Of a stretch of DNA of 64,000 bases, positions 29,127-38,109 are shown piece by piece. Position 1 is the first letter of the stretch. The number at the start of each line of letters is the position of its first letter. Both the position numbers and the translations under genes were made by a program. The stretch comes from Sinorhizobium terangae (lineage in GTDB: Bacteria > Pseudomonadota > Alphaproteobacteria > Rhizobiales > Rhizobiaceae), in assembly GCF_009601505.1 (NCBI RefSeq), contig NZ_WITC01000033.1, positions 1 through 64,000 on the forward strand. Reading direction: 5' to 3'. Below the pieces are notes generated by a model, which made no database searches, had not been told where the DNA came from, and saw only the letters and a list, made by a program, of their open reading frames with translations.

Positions 29127-29665
29127 GACGGAGCTTTCTGGTCGGTTGGATGATCGCCGGCACCTTCAGTGCGGTCCTTTGCTCATGGGCGTACCGGCTG
29201 GAGTTGGATCAATCCGCTTTGCCTTACGACTTCGCGTTCGAAAAGCCGAAGAAAGGGACCGAAGTCGCCATGGCAGCCGGCGACAGAGGCGAAATCGCCG
29301 ACGCGATCCAATTCCAGCTTCGCCCGCTTTTCTCGCCTTCGAGGAGGCCAGTGCAGATTGGGGACCCCGAGCCAGCGCCTGTACCAGAAGAAGTCGACGC
29401 GGCACCGACGGCTCCTGTGGCGGTGTCGGCGAGGCTGAAATTGCTTGGAACCGAGAGGGCCCGCGGCAGCGGCACGGCGCTCATCCTCGACGAAGATTCC
29501 GGGATGAGCAACTGGGTGGCCGCCGGCGGAGCCATTGGTGGCTGGCGGGTGCTCGAAGTTCGCGCCGATACGGTCCTCCTTGCAAGCGACGGGTCGGCTG
29601 CGCTGCCGGAGACAGAGCCCAACCTCACGCTCACGCTCTACCCGGAGCAGGCAGGAGGCCCATGA
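29123..29665 (+). CDS. Probable type II secretion protein, GspC/GspN-like
   Basis: 180 residues starting at a GTG that overlaps the gspM stop. It has one N-terminal membrane span (GWMIAGTFSAVLCSW), a Pro-rich linker near residues 75-100, and a compact beta domain (ARLKLLGTERARGSGTAL ... GGWRVLEVRADTVLLAS). The beta domain recalls the homology region of GspC that links the inner-membrane platform to the GspD secretin. No PDZ domain is present. Position between gspM and gspK supports a role in the same complex; the exact name is uncertain. Confidence 0.6.
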   Translation: MRRSFLVGWMIAGTFSAVLCSWAYRLELDQSALPYDFAFEKPKKGTEVAMAAGDRGEIADAIQFQLRPLFSPSRRPVQIGDPEPAPVPEEVDAAPTAPVAVSARLKLLGTERARGSGTALILDEDSGMSNWVAAGGAIGGWRVLEVRADTVLLASDGSAALPETEPNLTLTLYPEQAGGP

Positions 29666-30531
29666 AAAGCCTTCTTGCATCCCTTCGCGACCGCGACGGC
29701 GGTTTCGGCCTGATATCTGCACTCCTGTTCATGCTGCTAATCTCGGCTGCCATAACACCGCTGGCGATTGCCGGACGCGTGCAGGTGCTTTCGACTGCTT
29801 ACACTCATGAACGCCGGGAGTTCGAGATTCTGGCGGACGGCCTCACGCGTACGATTTACGCTCTCAATCGACACGAGAATGCGCCGTTGCGCTGGCAGCG
29901 ATGCGAAACCGAGCGCTACGTCTTCTACGTGGATATTCAGGACCAGAGCGGCCTCGTCGATTTGAACAGTGCGAGCCCGCAATTGCTGCAGTTTGGGTTC
30001 CGCGCCCTTGGCCTCAACGAGACCGATGCGCTCACGGCCGCGACGCTCGCGGAGCGATATCGAAGTCCGGGTGGAGGTGACGCGGACGATATCAGTGGCT
30101 CTCCCGTGGATCTCAAGCATGCGCCATTCGAAGACGTGACCGAGCTTGCCGACTTGATCGACGCGGAGAAGATATCGATGAGCCAGCCTCAGCGCATCTT
30201 CACCGTCTTCAACAAGACCGACACCGTGGCACTGCGCCATGTCGGCGGCCATCTGCGCCGCATCATCGAGGAAGGCCGAGGCTTGGAGTTTCTCGCGGAC
30301 GGCGCGGGCCATTCGTCCGTGTCGGAAGTCAGCATCGTGCGCTTCAGAAAGGGTCGCCCAAGCGGCTTCCTGTTCCAGGCAATGATGGAGCGTGCGGCGG
30401 AGGAGGGCGAGCGTGCGCGGATGTTGCGGCGTACCGTCAGCGTGATGGAGGAAGGGGATACCGCCATTCCAACGGAGACCGGCCCATGTCGCGGCGTGGC
30501 CGAGCTGCTGACACGGAGCTACGATCAATGA
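29662..30531 (+). CDS. gspK: Minor pseudopilin GspK
   Basis: 289 residues. A short leader (RDRDGGFG) precedes the hydrophobic helix LISALLFMLLISAAITPLAI, and the large periplasmic part contains VDLNSASPQLLQFGF, the helix-hairpin-like segment typical of GspK. GspK caps the pseudopilus tip with GspI and GspJ. AGGAGG lies directly before the ATG at 29662, so the longer upstream frame is spurious. It overlaps the preceding stop and the gspE start by four bases each. Confidence 0.86.
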   Translation: MKSLLASLRDRDGGFGLISALLFMLLISAAITPLAIAGRVQVLSTAYTHERREFEILADGLTRTIYALNRHENAPLRWQRCETERYVFYVDIQDQSGLVDLNSASPQLLQFGFRALGLNETDALTAATLAERYRSPGGGDADDISGSPVDLKHAPFEDVTELADLIDAEKISMSQPQRIFTVFNKTDTVALRHVGGHLRRIIEEGRGLEFLADGAGHSSVSEVSIVRFRKGRPSGFLFQAMMERAAEEGERARMLRRTVSVMEEGDTAIPTETGPCRGVAELLTRSYDQ

Positions 30532-32168
30532 ACGGCTCCTCAGACGGCTCAATCCCGGTGTTCATCACGTTTCTGCAGGACAAGGGCCGGTGGTCCGCTG
30601 AGGCTGCACGGCGCGTTCGGGTGGCGCTCAGCACCTCCTATCTGCCCTTCGACGTCGTGGTCACGGAACTGGGCATATCACGGGACGAGGACCTTGCGGA
30701 ATGGCTCAGCGACTACCTTGCGGTTCCGCGGGTGCCAATGCCTGAGACCGAAGTGCTGTCGAAAAGCTGCGAAGGCTTCGATCTCGCTTTTGGCCGCGCG
30801 CACGCGGCGATGCCGATTGGGACCGAGGGCGGGGACCAAGTCCTCGCATTGGCGAACCCGCTGGATGATGCAGCGGTGGCGCTGCTCGAATATTATTTCG
30901 ATACGAAGCTGCAGATAAGGGTCTTCTCGCGACGGGAAATCGCCTCCGCCATAGACTCTCTTGCAGCACTCGGAAGCAGCCGCCCCACCGATATTCCGTC
31001 TAATGGCCAGCAAGCGTTCGAAGAAGACGTGGACCGGCTGCGTGACATTGCATTGGAAGCGCCGATCATCAATCTGGTATCGACCATTGCGCAGAACGGC
31101 TTCGATAGCGGGGCGACGGACATTCACATCGAACCATTCCAGGATCGCGTCCGGGTGAGGTATCGCCGAGACGGGCTCCTCTCCAACAGCGAGTTCGTTC
31201 CGAAGTCGGCGCTTGCGGGGATCGCGACCCGCATCAAGATTCTTGCGAGCCTGAACATCGTCGAACGCCGGCTGCCCCAGGACGGGCGCATGCGGCTCGC
31301 GCTGAGGGGAAAAGAAGTCGATTTCCGCGTTTCGATCATTCCGAGCGTACACGGCGAAACCATCGTCCTGCGCCTTTTGCACGCCCAGGTTCCATCGCTC
31401 GACCTGTCGGATCTCGGTTTCGATCCATCGGCGCGCGAGGCGATTGCTGATCTTGCCCAGTCTCCGAACGGCGTGTTGATTGTCACCGGACCGACTGGAA
31501 GCGGCAAGACTACGACGCTCTATTCGCTGGTGAGGCAGCTCAACCGAGAAGGCGTGAAGATCTTCACGATCGAGGATCCGGTTGAATACCAGATGGAAGG
31601 CATCACGCAGCTCCAGGTCAATCCGGCGATCGAGCTCACCTTTGCTCGCGCGCTGCGATCGGTCCTTCGGCAAGATCCGGACGTCATCCTGGTGGGCGAG
31701 ATCCGTGACCGCGAGACTGCTCAGATCGCCATTCAGGCGGCGCTCACCGGTCACCTGGTCCTGACAACGCTGCATACGAACAATGCCGCCGGCGCGGTCA
31801 CCAGATTACGGGACATGGGCGTCGAGGAATATTTGATCTCGGCGACCCTGCGCGGCGTAATTGCGCAGCGCCTCGTTCGCGTTCTTTGTTCCTGTGCCCA
31901 AGATGACAGCGAGGGTCGTATGGGGACTACATGTCAAATCTGCAGCGGACAGCGGTATTCCGGTCGGCGCGCAGTCTACGAGATCCTGCGGATGCGGCCG
32001 GCGCTTGCCGCGGTCTTGGAAGGAGGCGCCTCCGAGTCCGACATCGGGGCCCGAGCGGTTGCTGATGGCATGATTACAATTGAAGCCTGTGCGGAGCGTC
32101 TGGTCCGTGACGGAGTGACGGACCGGAAGGAAGTCGCGCGCGTTCTCAACACGTCGGATGCCTCATGA
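30528..32168 (+). CDS. gspE: Type II secretion ATPase GspE
   Basis: 546 residues. An N-terminal MshEN/GspE-N-like domain leads to the core ATPase: Walker A GPTGSGKTTTLYS (about residue 323), the Asp box TIEDPVEYQ, Walker B ILVGEIRDRETA and the His box TGHLVLTTLHTN. The zinc-binding four-cysteine motif is present as LCSCAQ ... CQICSG. It drives pseudopilus assembly from the cytoplasm. The ATG at 30528 overlaps the gspK stop (ATGA). Confidence 0.94.
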   Translation: MNGSSDGSIPVFITFLQDKGRWSAEAARRVRVALSTSYLPFDVVVTELGISRDEDLAEWLSDYLAVPRVPMPETEVLSKSCEGFDLAFGRAHAAMPIGTEGGDQVLALANPLDDAAVALLEYYFDTKLQIRVFSRREIASAIDSLAALGSSRPTDIPSNGQQAFEEDVDRLRDIALEAPIINLVSTIAQNGFDSGATDIHIEPFQDRVRVRYRRDGLLSNSEFVPKSALAGIATRIKILASLNIVERRLPQDGRMRLALRGKEVDFRVSIIPSVHGETIVLRLLHAQVPSLDLSDLGFDPSAREAIADLAQSPNGVLIVTGPTGSGKTTTLYSLVRQLNREGVKIFTIEDPVEYQMEGITQLQVNPAIELTFARALRSVLRQDPDVILVGEIRDRETAQIAIQAALTGHLVLTTLHTNNAAGAVTRLRDMGVEEYLISATLRGVIAQRLVRVLCSCAQDDSEGRMGTTCQICSGQRYSGRRAVYEILRMRPALAAVLEGGASESDIGARAVADGMITIEACAERLVRDGVTDRKEVARVLNTSDAS

Positions 32169-33378
32169 CTACGTTCGTTTACCGTGGCTACACCGGCGAC
32201 GGAGCCGAGACATCAGGAACAGTGGATGCGGTCGACAAGCAGGAAGCGATGCGTCTTGTCTTGAAGAGCGGTTGCCGGCCACTGTCACTCGAGGTCGCGG
32301 CAGCGAGAACCCATTTTCTCCGTCGAGACTGGTCGCTTCAGCGGGCCTTTCAATCCATCGATTTCGGTCGATTCTTCTCCGAGTTGCAGATCTTGCTGGA
32401 GGCAGGCTTCACGATCGATGCAGCGCTCAAGGCTGTGGCCGAGGACCGCCGAATAGCGCCCGGCCATGACGAACTCTCAAAACTCCTTGCAGCGGTAATG
32501 TCGGGTGGCTCGTTTTCCGAGGCATTTGCCCGCCTGCCGAAGGCCCCACCTGAAGCCGTGGCCCTGCTTCTGAGTGGCGAACAGACGGGCCGTCTCGATC
32601 AAGTCGTTGCATCTCTCGCCAAGACCTTCGAGGAGCAAAAGGCGCGCCGCGCCGAGGCCATCGAAACGCTTCTATATCCCGCCTTTCTGTTCGCCGTCAT
32701 GCTGTTTGCCATCGGCATTATCATGTTCGTTCTGGTGCCAGCGATCGAGCCCGTGTTCGAGGGTGCCGAAGCCGCGCGGCCGATGCTGATCTCTGTCTTT
32801 TCTTCAGGCCGGCGTCTTCTTGTCGACTGGTCCTGGCTGATACTGCTGGTGCTCGTTTTCGCGCTCGCCGCGACTGTAGGAGGCCAGACGACTTCCGCCG
32901 GCCGCCACGCCCTTTCCCGCGCTCTGCTGCAAATGCCGATACTCGGAAAGATGGCTCGTACTGAAGCCATCGCGCGCTATCTGCAGGTCTTGGCGACTCT
33001 GACGGCAAATGGCGTTGGCGCAAAAAAGCACTGGATCTCGCCGCCCATGCTTGCCCGCTTGTCGCCTACAGAGATCGGTTGCTGGAGATCAGGGATCGGG
33101 TTGTCGGCGGAACCTCATTGCGGCAGGCCATTGAGGCTGCGGATCTGTTCGATCGATCGACCTTGTCGCTGATCAAGGTCGGCGATGAATCAAACAAGCT
33201 CCCCGATGCGCTGAAGCGTGCAGCGTTCCTGTTGGAACGGAAGGAAAGAGAGGCGCGGCGCCGCCTGTTCGCGGTGCTGGCGCCAGTGTTGACGATTGCA
33301 ATGGGTGCCCTTATCGGAGGGGTGGTTATTTCGGTGATGACCGCGCTGCTCAGCATCAACAATCTGGCTGCGCAATGA
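32165..33378 (+). pseudogene. gspF: Type II secretion inner-membrane protein GspF, frameshifted
   Basis: A polytopic platform protein with two GspF domains: SIDFGRFFSELQILLEAGFT (about 58-77) and the second repeat starting MARTEAIARYLQVLATLTANG. The frame breaks in an A6 tract at 33022-33027. A one-base addition there would continue into ALDLAAHACPLVAYRDRLLE and RDRVVGGTSLRQAI to the final membrane span ending at 33378. Downstream gspH overlaps the stop by four bases, so the operon structure is intact. Homopolymer sequencing error or genuine inactivation are both possible. Confidence 0.85.
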
Positions 33379-33854
33379 GAGACTGGGACGCTCAGCTTCG
33401 ACGAGCAACGGCCGGTTTTACACTGGTCGAGATGCTTGTGGTCCTTGCGGTGGTGGCCGCAGCCACCGGGATCTCGTTCCTCGGCGTTCGAGTCATACGC
33501 GCGGTAAACTCCCCCGAGGCTGTCGCTCACAAGATCGGCGACAGCTTGGCTGCGCTGCGTTACCGCGCGCTCAACACGGGACGAGCGCAGTCGGCACGCT
33601 TCGATGTTCAACAAAAGAAGGTGATTGTCGCCGCAGACGGCTCCGAGATAAACGTGCCGGCCGAATATTCCATTGTCGTGACCGCTGGAAGAGAGGCGGA
33701 TGAGGATGACAGGGAGCCCGAGATCACCTTTCTACCGGACGGCTCTTCTTCCGGCGTTGAAATCAGCATTTCGGACGTATTGCGAAATGACGCCAAGCTG
33801 CGCGTCAACTGGCTGACCGGTCTTGTCGAATATCCCGAGGATGCACATGATTGA
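33375..33854 (+). CDS. gspH: Minor pseudopilin GspH
   Basis: 159 residues with leader RRATAG and the type IV pilin-like motif FTLVEMLVVLAVVAAATG. The periplasmic part (ALRYRALNTGRAQSARFDV, ITFLPDGSSSGVEI) is GspH-like. It overlaps the gspF stop by four bases. Confidence 0.87.
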   Translation: MRDWDAQLRRATAGFTLVEMLVVLAVVAAATGISFLGVRVIRAVNSPEAVAHKIGDSLAALRYRALNTGRAQSARFDVQQKKVIVAADGSEINVPAEYSIVVTAGREADEDDREPEITFLPDGSSSGVEISISDVLRNDAKLRVNWLTGLVEYPEDAHD

Positions 33855-34236
33855 TCGGGATGAGGGCTTCACTCTCCTCGAAATGCTGATCGCCTTCCTG
33901 ATCCTGTCGACCGCTCTCGTGGTCGCAAATCAGAGTATCTCTTCGTCGGTAAAAGCATTCTCCACGACCAAAGACATCAGAGCGACGGACCGATTGGCAA
34001 GCGAGATCTTCATTGGGCATCTCGATGATGGAGGAGCCGTGATTGGCGAAGAGATCGGCCGATCCTCTGAAGGGTACGCGTGGCGAATAGGCCGAATGCC
34101 GGCTTCTGGAGCAGCAAGCGGTAGGGAGGCCTTGCGCGCGTCAGTCAGCGTGTATAACCCGCAGGGGAAGCTCGTCCGCACTTATGTGACCTATTTCGTA
34201 GCGCCGAATGACGAGCAGGGTAATGTCGATCACTGA
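33847..34236 (+). CDS. gspI: Minor pseudopilin GspI
   Basis: 129 residues, leader MIDRDEG then FTLLEMLIAFLILSTALVVA, as in GspI. The ATG at 33847 stands six bases after GAGG inside the end of gspH; upstream in-frame ATGs at 33823 and 33841 are badly spaced. It works with GspJ and GspK at the pseudopilus tip. Confidence 0.83.
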   Translation: MIDRDEGFTLLEMLIAFLILSTALVVANQSISSSVKAFSTTKDIRATDRLASEIFIGHLDDGGAVIGEEIGRSSEGYAWRIGRMPASGAASGREALRASVSVYNPQGKLVRTYVTYFVAPNDEQGNVDH

Positions 34237-34891
34237 TGCTTCGGTCGTTGCCGCTTCCAGGCTAAACGGCTCGTGCGTGCCTCCAACCCCGCTGAGTTCA
34301 GCTTCGCAGTGCGGATACACCCTTGTGGAGGTACTTGTAGTCCTGGCCATCGCCTCGATCATGGCCGCCATGATGATCGGCGGCGTACGACAGCTGCAGG
34401 GTTTGCTACATCAGGGAGAAAGGTCTGCGACGCAGTCTATAGTGGACGCGGTCGCCGATCGTGTGGCCGACGATTTGGCAGGCGCATTGGAACTTCCGTT
34501 GCTGGGGTCCGCTTCCGACCAGCCTGCCGCAATGGTGGGCTCGCCTCATGAAGTTCGGTTCAACGCCGTTGTCCGCACCGGCTTCCGCAAACGGGCGCTT
34601 CGAGAGGTCGTTTTCAGCGTTGAAGCGCTCCAACGGACGCTCGTCCGCACCTCGCTACCGCGCCGGTTGGGCGAGGCTGAACGCACCCGTAGAACAGAAA
34701 AGCATGTGCTGCACCCTGATATAACCGAGATCACGTTTCGGTACATGACGAGGGAAACCAACGGCAAACCCGCTTGGTTGGATGACTGGAGCGGCCGGAC
34801 TTTCTTGCCGATTGCGGTTCAATTCCAAATCGAGTTATCCGCAAGGGGCGAACAGATTAAAGCCTCCAGAACAGTCGGCATGCTAAGGTGA
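34223..34891 (+). CDS. gspJ: Minor pseudopilin GspJ
   Basis: 222 residues with an unusually long, 30-residue leader before G-YTLVEVLVVLAIASIMAAMM. The C-terminal part contains ITFRYMTRETNGKPAWLDDW, the GspJ-like region. The start at 34223 is favoured by the AGCAGGG just upstream; 34208 is the alternative. It is the last gene of the secretion operon; no terminator was seen after it. Confidence 0.83.
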   Translation: MSITDASVVAASRLNGSCVPPTPLSSASQCGYTLVEVLVVLAIASIMAAMMIGGVRQLQGLLHQGERSATQSIVDAVADRVADDLAGALELPLLGSASDQPAAMVGSPHEVRFNAVVRTGFRKRALREVVFSVEALQRTLVRTSLPRRLGEAERTRRTEKHVLHPDITEITFRYMTRETNGKPAWLDDWSGRTFLPIAVQFQIELSARGEQIKASRTVGMLR

Positions 34892-35077
34892 AGTGTAACG
34901 CGAATTTCCCCGCAACGCGCTTCGCGCCGGATCGCACCTCTCCGTACAGGACGCCGGTCCCCACGTCGGCCAGCATATATCCGGCGTGGCTCGCTCGGAT
35001 AGCGGTTTCGACTGGACGCAAGCGGGGGCTTGGCTTGTGATTAAAATCCAGCCCTCGCTTGGTTCAGGGCAGCGGAA

Positions 35078-35107
35078 TCATATATGACTACCGGTGGTCA
35101 TATATGA
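35078..35107 (+). promoter_or_regulatory. Paired palindromic operator of the Phd/VapC-like module
   Basis: The perfect palindrome TCATATATGA occurs twice, at 35078-35087 and 35098-35107, with centres 20 bp apart, two helical turns. It overlaps the first possible antitoxin start (35104). Such paired sites are the usual targets for autorepression by antitoxin-toxin complexes. Confidence 0.6.
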
Positions 35108-35367
35108 GAAATGCCATGAAAGAAATCCAGCTCAAGGACGCCAAGGCGACGCTCTCGGCCGTGGTCGATCGGGCCGTGGCCGGCGAGCCGACTGTCATCA
35201 CCCGCCATGGCCGCAAGGAGGCTGTGCTGGTTTCCTTCGAGGAATGGGAGCGGGTTTCCAGGGTGCCGGACTTTGCCGACCTGCTGTTGGCCTTTCCCGG
35301 CGAGCCGGCAGATATTCCTGAACGGTCGCGTAAGTCCGCCCGAGCATTGCGCGAAAACGGTGTCTGA
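35104..35367 (+). CDS. Phd/YefM-family antitoxin
   Basis: 87 residues if started at 35104, 83 if at 35116 (MKEIQLKDAKATLS), which has GAGA six bases upstream. The N-terminal Phd fold (KDAKATLSAVVDRAVAGEP, VITRHGRKEAVLVSFEEWE) dimerises and binds DNA. The C-terminal tail would wrap the VapC-like toxin encoded two bases downstream. It probably represses its own operon through the TCATATATGA pair. Confidence 0.88.
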   Translation: MRNAMKEIQLKDAKATLSAVVDRAVAGEPTVITRHGRKEAVLVSFEEWERVSRVPDFADLLLAFPGEPADIPERSRKSARALRENGV

Positions 35368-35369
35368 CC

Positions 35370-35810
35370 TTGTATCTTCTGGACACCAACATCGTGTCGG
35401 CCGAGTCGACCACCAAGCGCCAGGTCGGCGTCGAGGCATTTGCGGCTTGGGTGCGCGCGCACAGCGACCGGCTCTATCTTTCGGCCATCACCATCGCGGA
35501 GATCGAGGCGGGCATCGCCCGCGCCGTCAAAATCGGGGCGACGACGAAGGCGGAGAACCTGCGCCGCTGGCTCGCAGCAATAGAACATTTTTATGCCGGT
35601 CGGATCCTGTCGTTCGGCGTCGAGGAAGCGAGACATGCCGGCCTGATCCTCGACCGGGCGCGTGCTCACGATCCCGGCTTTGAGGATATTGCCATTGCCG
35701 CCACTGCCGCCGCGCATGACCTCACCGTTCTGACGGCCAGTGAACGCCATTTCGAGCCGCTGGGCGTGCCCCTCACCAATCCCCTGAAGCAGTTGCCGAC
35801 CATTCAGTAA
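35370..35810 (+). CDS. VapC-like PIN-domain toxin
   Basis: 146 residues with the PIN nuclease signature: MYLLDTNIVS (first acidic residue Asp5), ITIAEIEAGI (Glu), and GFEDIAIAATAAAHDLTVLT (Asp and the final strand). PIN toxins cleave structured RNA such as initiator tRNA or rRNA. It starts at a TTG two bases after the antitoxin stop, a common arrangement that ensures coupled translation. Confidence 0.88.
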   Translation: MYLLDTNIVSAESTTKRQVGVEAFAAWVRAHSDRLYLSAITIAEIEAGIARAVKIGATTKAENLRRWLAAIEHFYAGRILSFGVEEARHAGLILDRARAHDPGFEDIAIAATAAAHDLTVLTASERHFEPLGVPLTNPLKQLPTIQ

Positions 35811-35890
35811 TAGCAGTGCCGGGACTAGCCGACCCGCAGCCTAACTGTGACGATCATCAACCTGAGGTCAACAAACGTTGCTCGTAGACT

Positions 35891-37462
35891 CTAGTATTTG
35901 GCGCTCCAGGCCGATTTTTTCGGGCGCGGGGGAGGGGGAGCCTCCGAAAGTTCTTCGATGAACAGCGCCAGCGGCCGTATGTTCTCATGCTGGCTAGCCT
36001 GTTCCAGGCAATCCATATACCGCTCGCGTTGATCCACCGGAACGACCGTCCAAGGCAGACCTGCTTCTGCCATCAGTGCATTCATCAGGAAGCGACCCAT
36101 GCGCCCGTTCCCATCGGGGAAGGGGTGAATATAGGTGAACAAAAAGGGTGCTACGATTGCCTTAACCCTCGCATCGCACTCGTCGGTAATGCAATCGAAC
36201 AACGCATCCATCGCGTCAGGGATTGCAGACGGGGGAAGTGGGACGTGAGAGGACCCGCGGAGATAGACGTTGTGGCTTCGATATCCGGCAAGCTTGTAGG
36301 CTTCGATGATGCCTGCGGTCACTGACGGCTGGAACATTGCACGGAACCAGTCCTGATGGCGGTGCGAAAGTAATTCGCCTGATGGAATGCCGTCAAGAAT
36401 TGATCGGATGTCCTGCTTGACCTCTTCGAACGCAAGGCGATAACCCTTTGCGGCCAGAGCGTTGCGCGTCTCATAGTCTCCTGCGTCCCCATCCGGATTC
36501 CAGGCATCTGAGCGGACGCGCTCGATGAGTTCCGCTGATACCGAATAACCTTCGATTGACAAAGAGTTAAGGGCGTCGGCAATATACCGCTCCTCGACCT
36601 CCTCCATGTATCCGTCGATGTCGTTTATGCGCCTCTCGTCAATGTCGGTGGTTTCTAGCACGTCGACGCGCATCTTGGCCCACATGTTTCGGATTCGTGT
36701 GGCGGCGGGGGCGACCGCTTTCCTCTCGTCCAGTATCGCGTGTACCGAATTATTGAAGGGATTCTCCTCTGATACGTTATACCCGGCAGCTCGCATGGAC
36801 GCGACGATGGCATCGGCATCGCGCTCGCGGCCAAGGTGTCTGAAGGCTCCAGCTATGCGTCCTGCGAGCTTGCTATGGCCACTTGCAAGGAGTGCGCGTG
36901 ACAGCGAGGCTGATCCACGGATCGAGCCGATCACCGAGATGACGTCGGTCTGTGCGGCGGACCACGTGTTCTTCGCGATGCCGATGAGAGCGTTCTCCTT
37001 GCCCATCAGCCGCATACCTTCATGCTCGACGGCAGGTTCCGATTGAGGCACCCTCAGTAAGAACATCGACGTGTTTCCGGGCATGTTGATCACCTGGTTG
37101 TTGGCCGCAGGGCTTCGGACGACAACCTGCTGCATCACCGTGCGGTTCTCCGCCCACAGCGCAATTGAAGCCTCTGGCGACAGACACCAGTCTGAACCAA
37201 ATCGCTCATCGAGGTAGCGTTGCAGGAACTCCCAGTAGACAGTGCTCCAGGCGTTTTCTATCCTCGACTTGTCAGACGGCCGGGAATTTACGGCGAGCCA
37301 TCCGCGCACGATTTCTTCGAGAAAACCCGTGCTTATTAGACGCTCTCGGTTGCGCCTACTTAGCTCTTCGCTTTTGATGACGCTGCGTGTCCCCGCTTCA
37401 GTGACTCCCTTCAGCTCCTCTAAAGAGGCGGCCAGTAGTTCATGGGGGGCATTTCCCGGCAT
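35891..37462 (-). CDS. Class II Fic family protein (AMP transferase)
   Basis: 523 residues. The catalytic Fic motif is HPFPDGNGRMGR (about 443-454), with all residues needed to transfer AMP from ATP to a target hydroxyl. An inhibitory helix motif SLSIEG, fitting the S/TxxxEG/N pattern, lies N-terminal to it (about residue 297), which defines class II self-inhibited Fic proteins. The N-terminal 280 residues, including VVRSPAANNQVINMPGN, are not assigned. The ATG follows AGGAGG at six bases. Six 24-bp tandem repeats lie directly upstream and probably control it. No separate antitoxin is visible. Confidence 0.88.
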   Translation of the reverse strand: MPGNAPHELLAASLEELKGVTEAGTRSVIKSEELSRRNRERLISTGFLEEIVRGWLAVNSRPSDKSRIENAWSTVYWEFLQRYLDERFGSDWCLSPEASIALWAENRTVMQQVVVRSPAANNQVINMPGNTSMFLLRVPQSEPAVEHEGMRLMGKENALIGIAKNTWSAAQTDVISVIGSIRGSASLSRALLASGHSKLAGRIAGAFRHLGRERDADAIVASMRAAGYNVSEENPFNNSVHAILDERKAVAPAATRIRNMWAKMRVDVLETTDIDERRINDIDGYMEEVEERYIADALNSLSIEGYSVSAELIERVRSDAWNPDGDAGDYETRNALAAKGYRLAFEEVKQDIRSILDGIPSGELLSHRHQDWFRAMFQPSVTAGIIEAYKLAGYRSHNVYLRGSSHVPLPPSAIPDAMDALFDCITDECDARVKAIVAPFLFTYIHPFPDGNGRMGRFLMNALMAEAGLPWTVVPVDQRERYMDCLEQASQHENIRPLALFIEELSEAPPPPRPKKSAWSAKY

Positions 37463-37479
37463 TGGCGTCCTCCTTGTCG

Positions 37480-37623
37480 CACTAATGTGGCGTCATGCTG
37501 CAACACTCATTTAATGTCGCGCTTGCACACTAAATTGATGTAATGCTCTTACACTAATTTGATGTCACGCTGCGACACTAATCTAATGCAACGCTCAGAC
37601 ACTAATTTGATGTCGCCCGAAGA
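37480..37623. repeat. Six tandem 24-bp repeats upstream of the Fic gene
   Basis: Six head-to-tail units of exactly 24 bp, each beginning CACTMATNT and centred on CACTAATTTGATGTC followed by a CGCT-like block and three variable bases. Units start at 37480, 37504, 37528, 37552, 37576 and 37600. The array begins 17 bp upstream of the Fic start codon, so it covers the expected promoter. It could be an operator array or an iteron set; no replication gene is adjacent. Confidence 0.85.
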
Positions 37624-37888
37624 GCAAGGCGACTAGGCAACGGTGACGTTCCTTTTTCAAGGGCAATCTTCGCAATCGCCTGCATTTGCGGGATTTGTAG
37701 CGCAGGCGAGGGGAGGGCTGGGGACTGCCCGAGCGGAGCAGCTTGCCGGGGGCAGTCGGGTCCCGGTTCCCGGCCGTTGGCCGGCGCTATGCTGAACCTC
37801 CTGCGGCTGCCCTGTTAACCGGTCAAGCTGCGCGCGAACTGGCTACGGCGCTTCAAGCGCCTGCGCCTCGTACGCTCATTGTTACCTT

Positions 37889-37965
37889 TGCAGCATGAAT
37901 CCCTTGAGGATTCATGCTGCAGCCCCTGCGCGCCTAAAAGACGCGCGGCGCTATGGGGAGGCTGA
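37889..37965. repeat. Palindromic intergenic element
   Basis: A perfect 14-bp stem with a five-base loop (37889-37902 pairing with 37908-37921, loop CTTGA) is followed by a GCGCGCCTAAAAGACGCGCG segment. The second part resembles the palindrome at 55469-55495. Such mosaics occur repeatedly between genes in rhizobial genomes (RIME-type elements). There is no T-run, so it is not a standard terminator. Confidence 0.55.
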
Positions 37966-38109
37966 CTGTGGGCATACGGAGACCTGGCAAGTTTTGGACG
38001 GTATACACTTTGCAATCCCGCAACCAGTGCCAGTTGGCCGCACGCAAAGTGGTCGAGGTAGTTGTATCTCGACGTTGCGTTAGGCTTCTGCGCCTCAAGG
38101 CGAGGTTTT

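Noticed and set aside
37480-37623. CRISPR array
   Set aside because: The 24-bp units are contiguous, with no unique spacers and no cas genes nearby.
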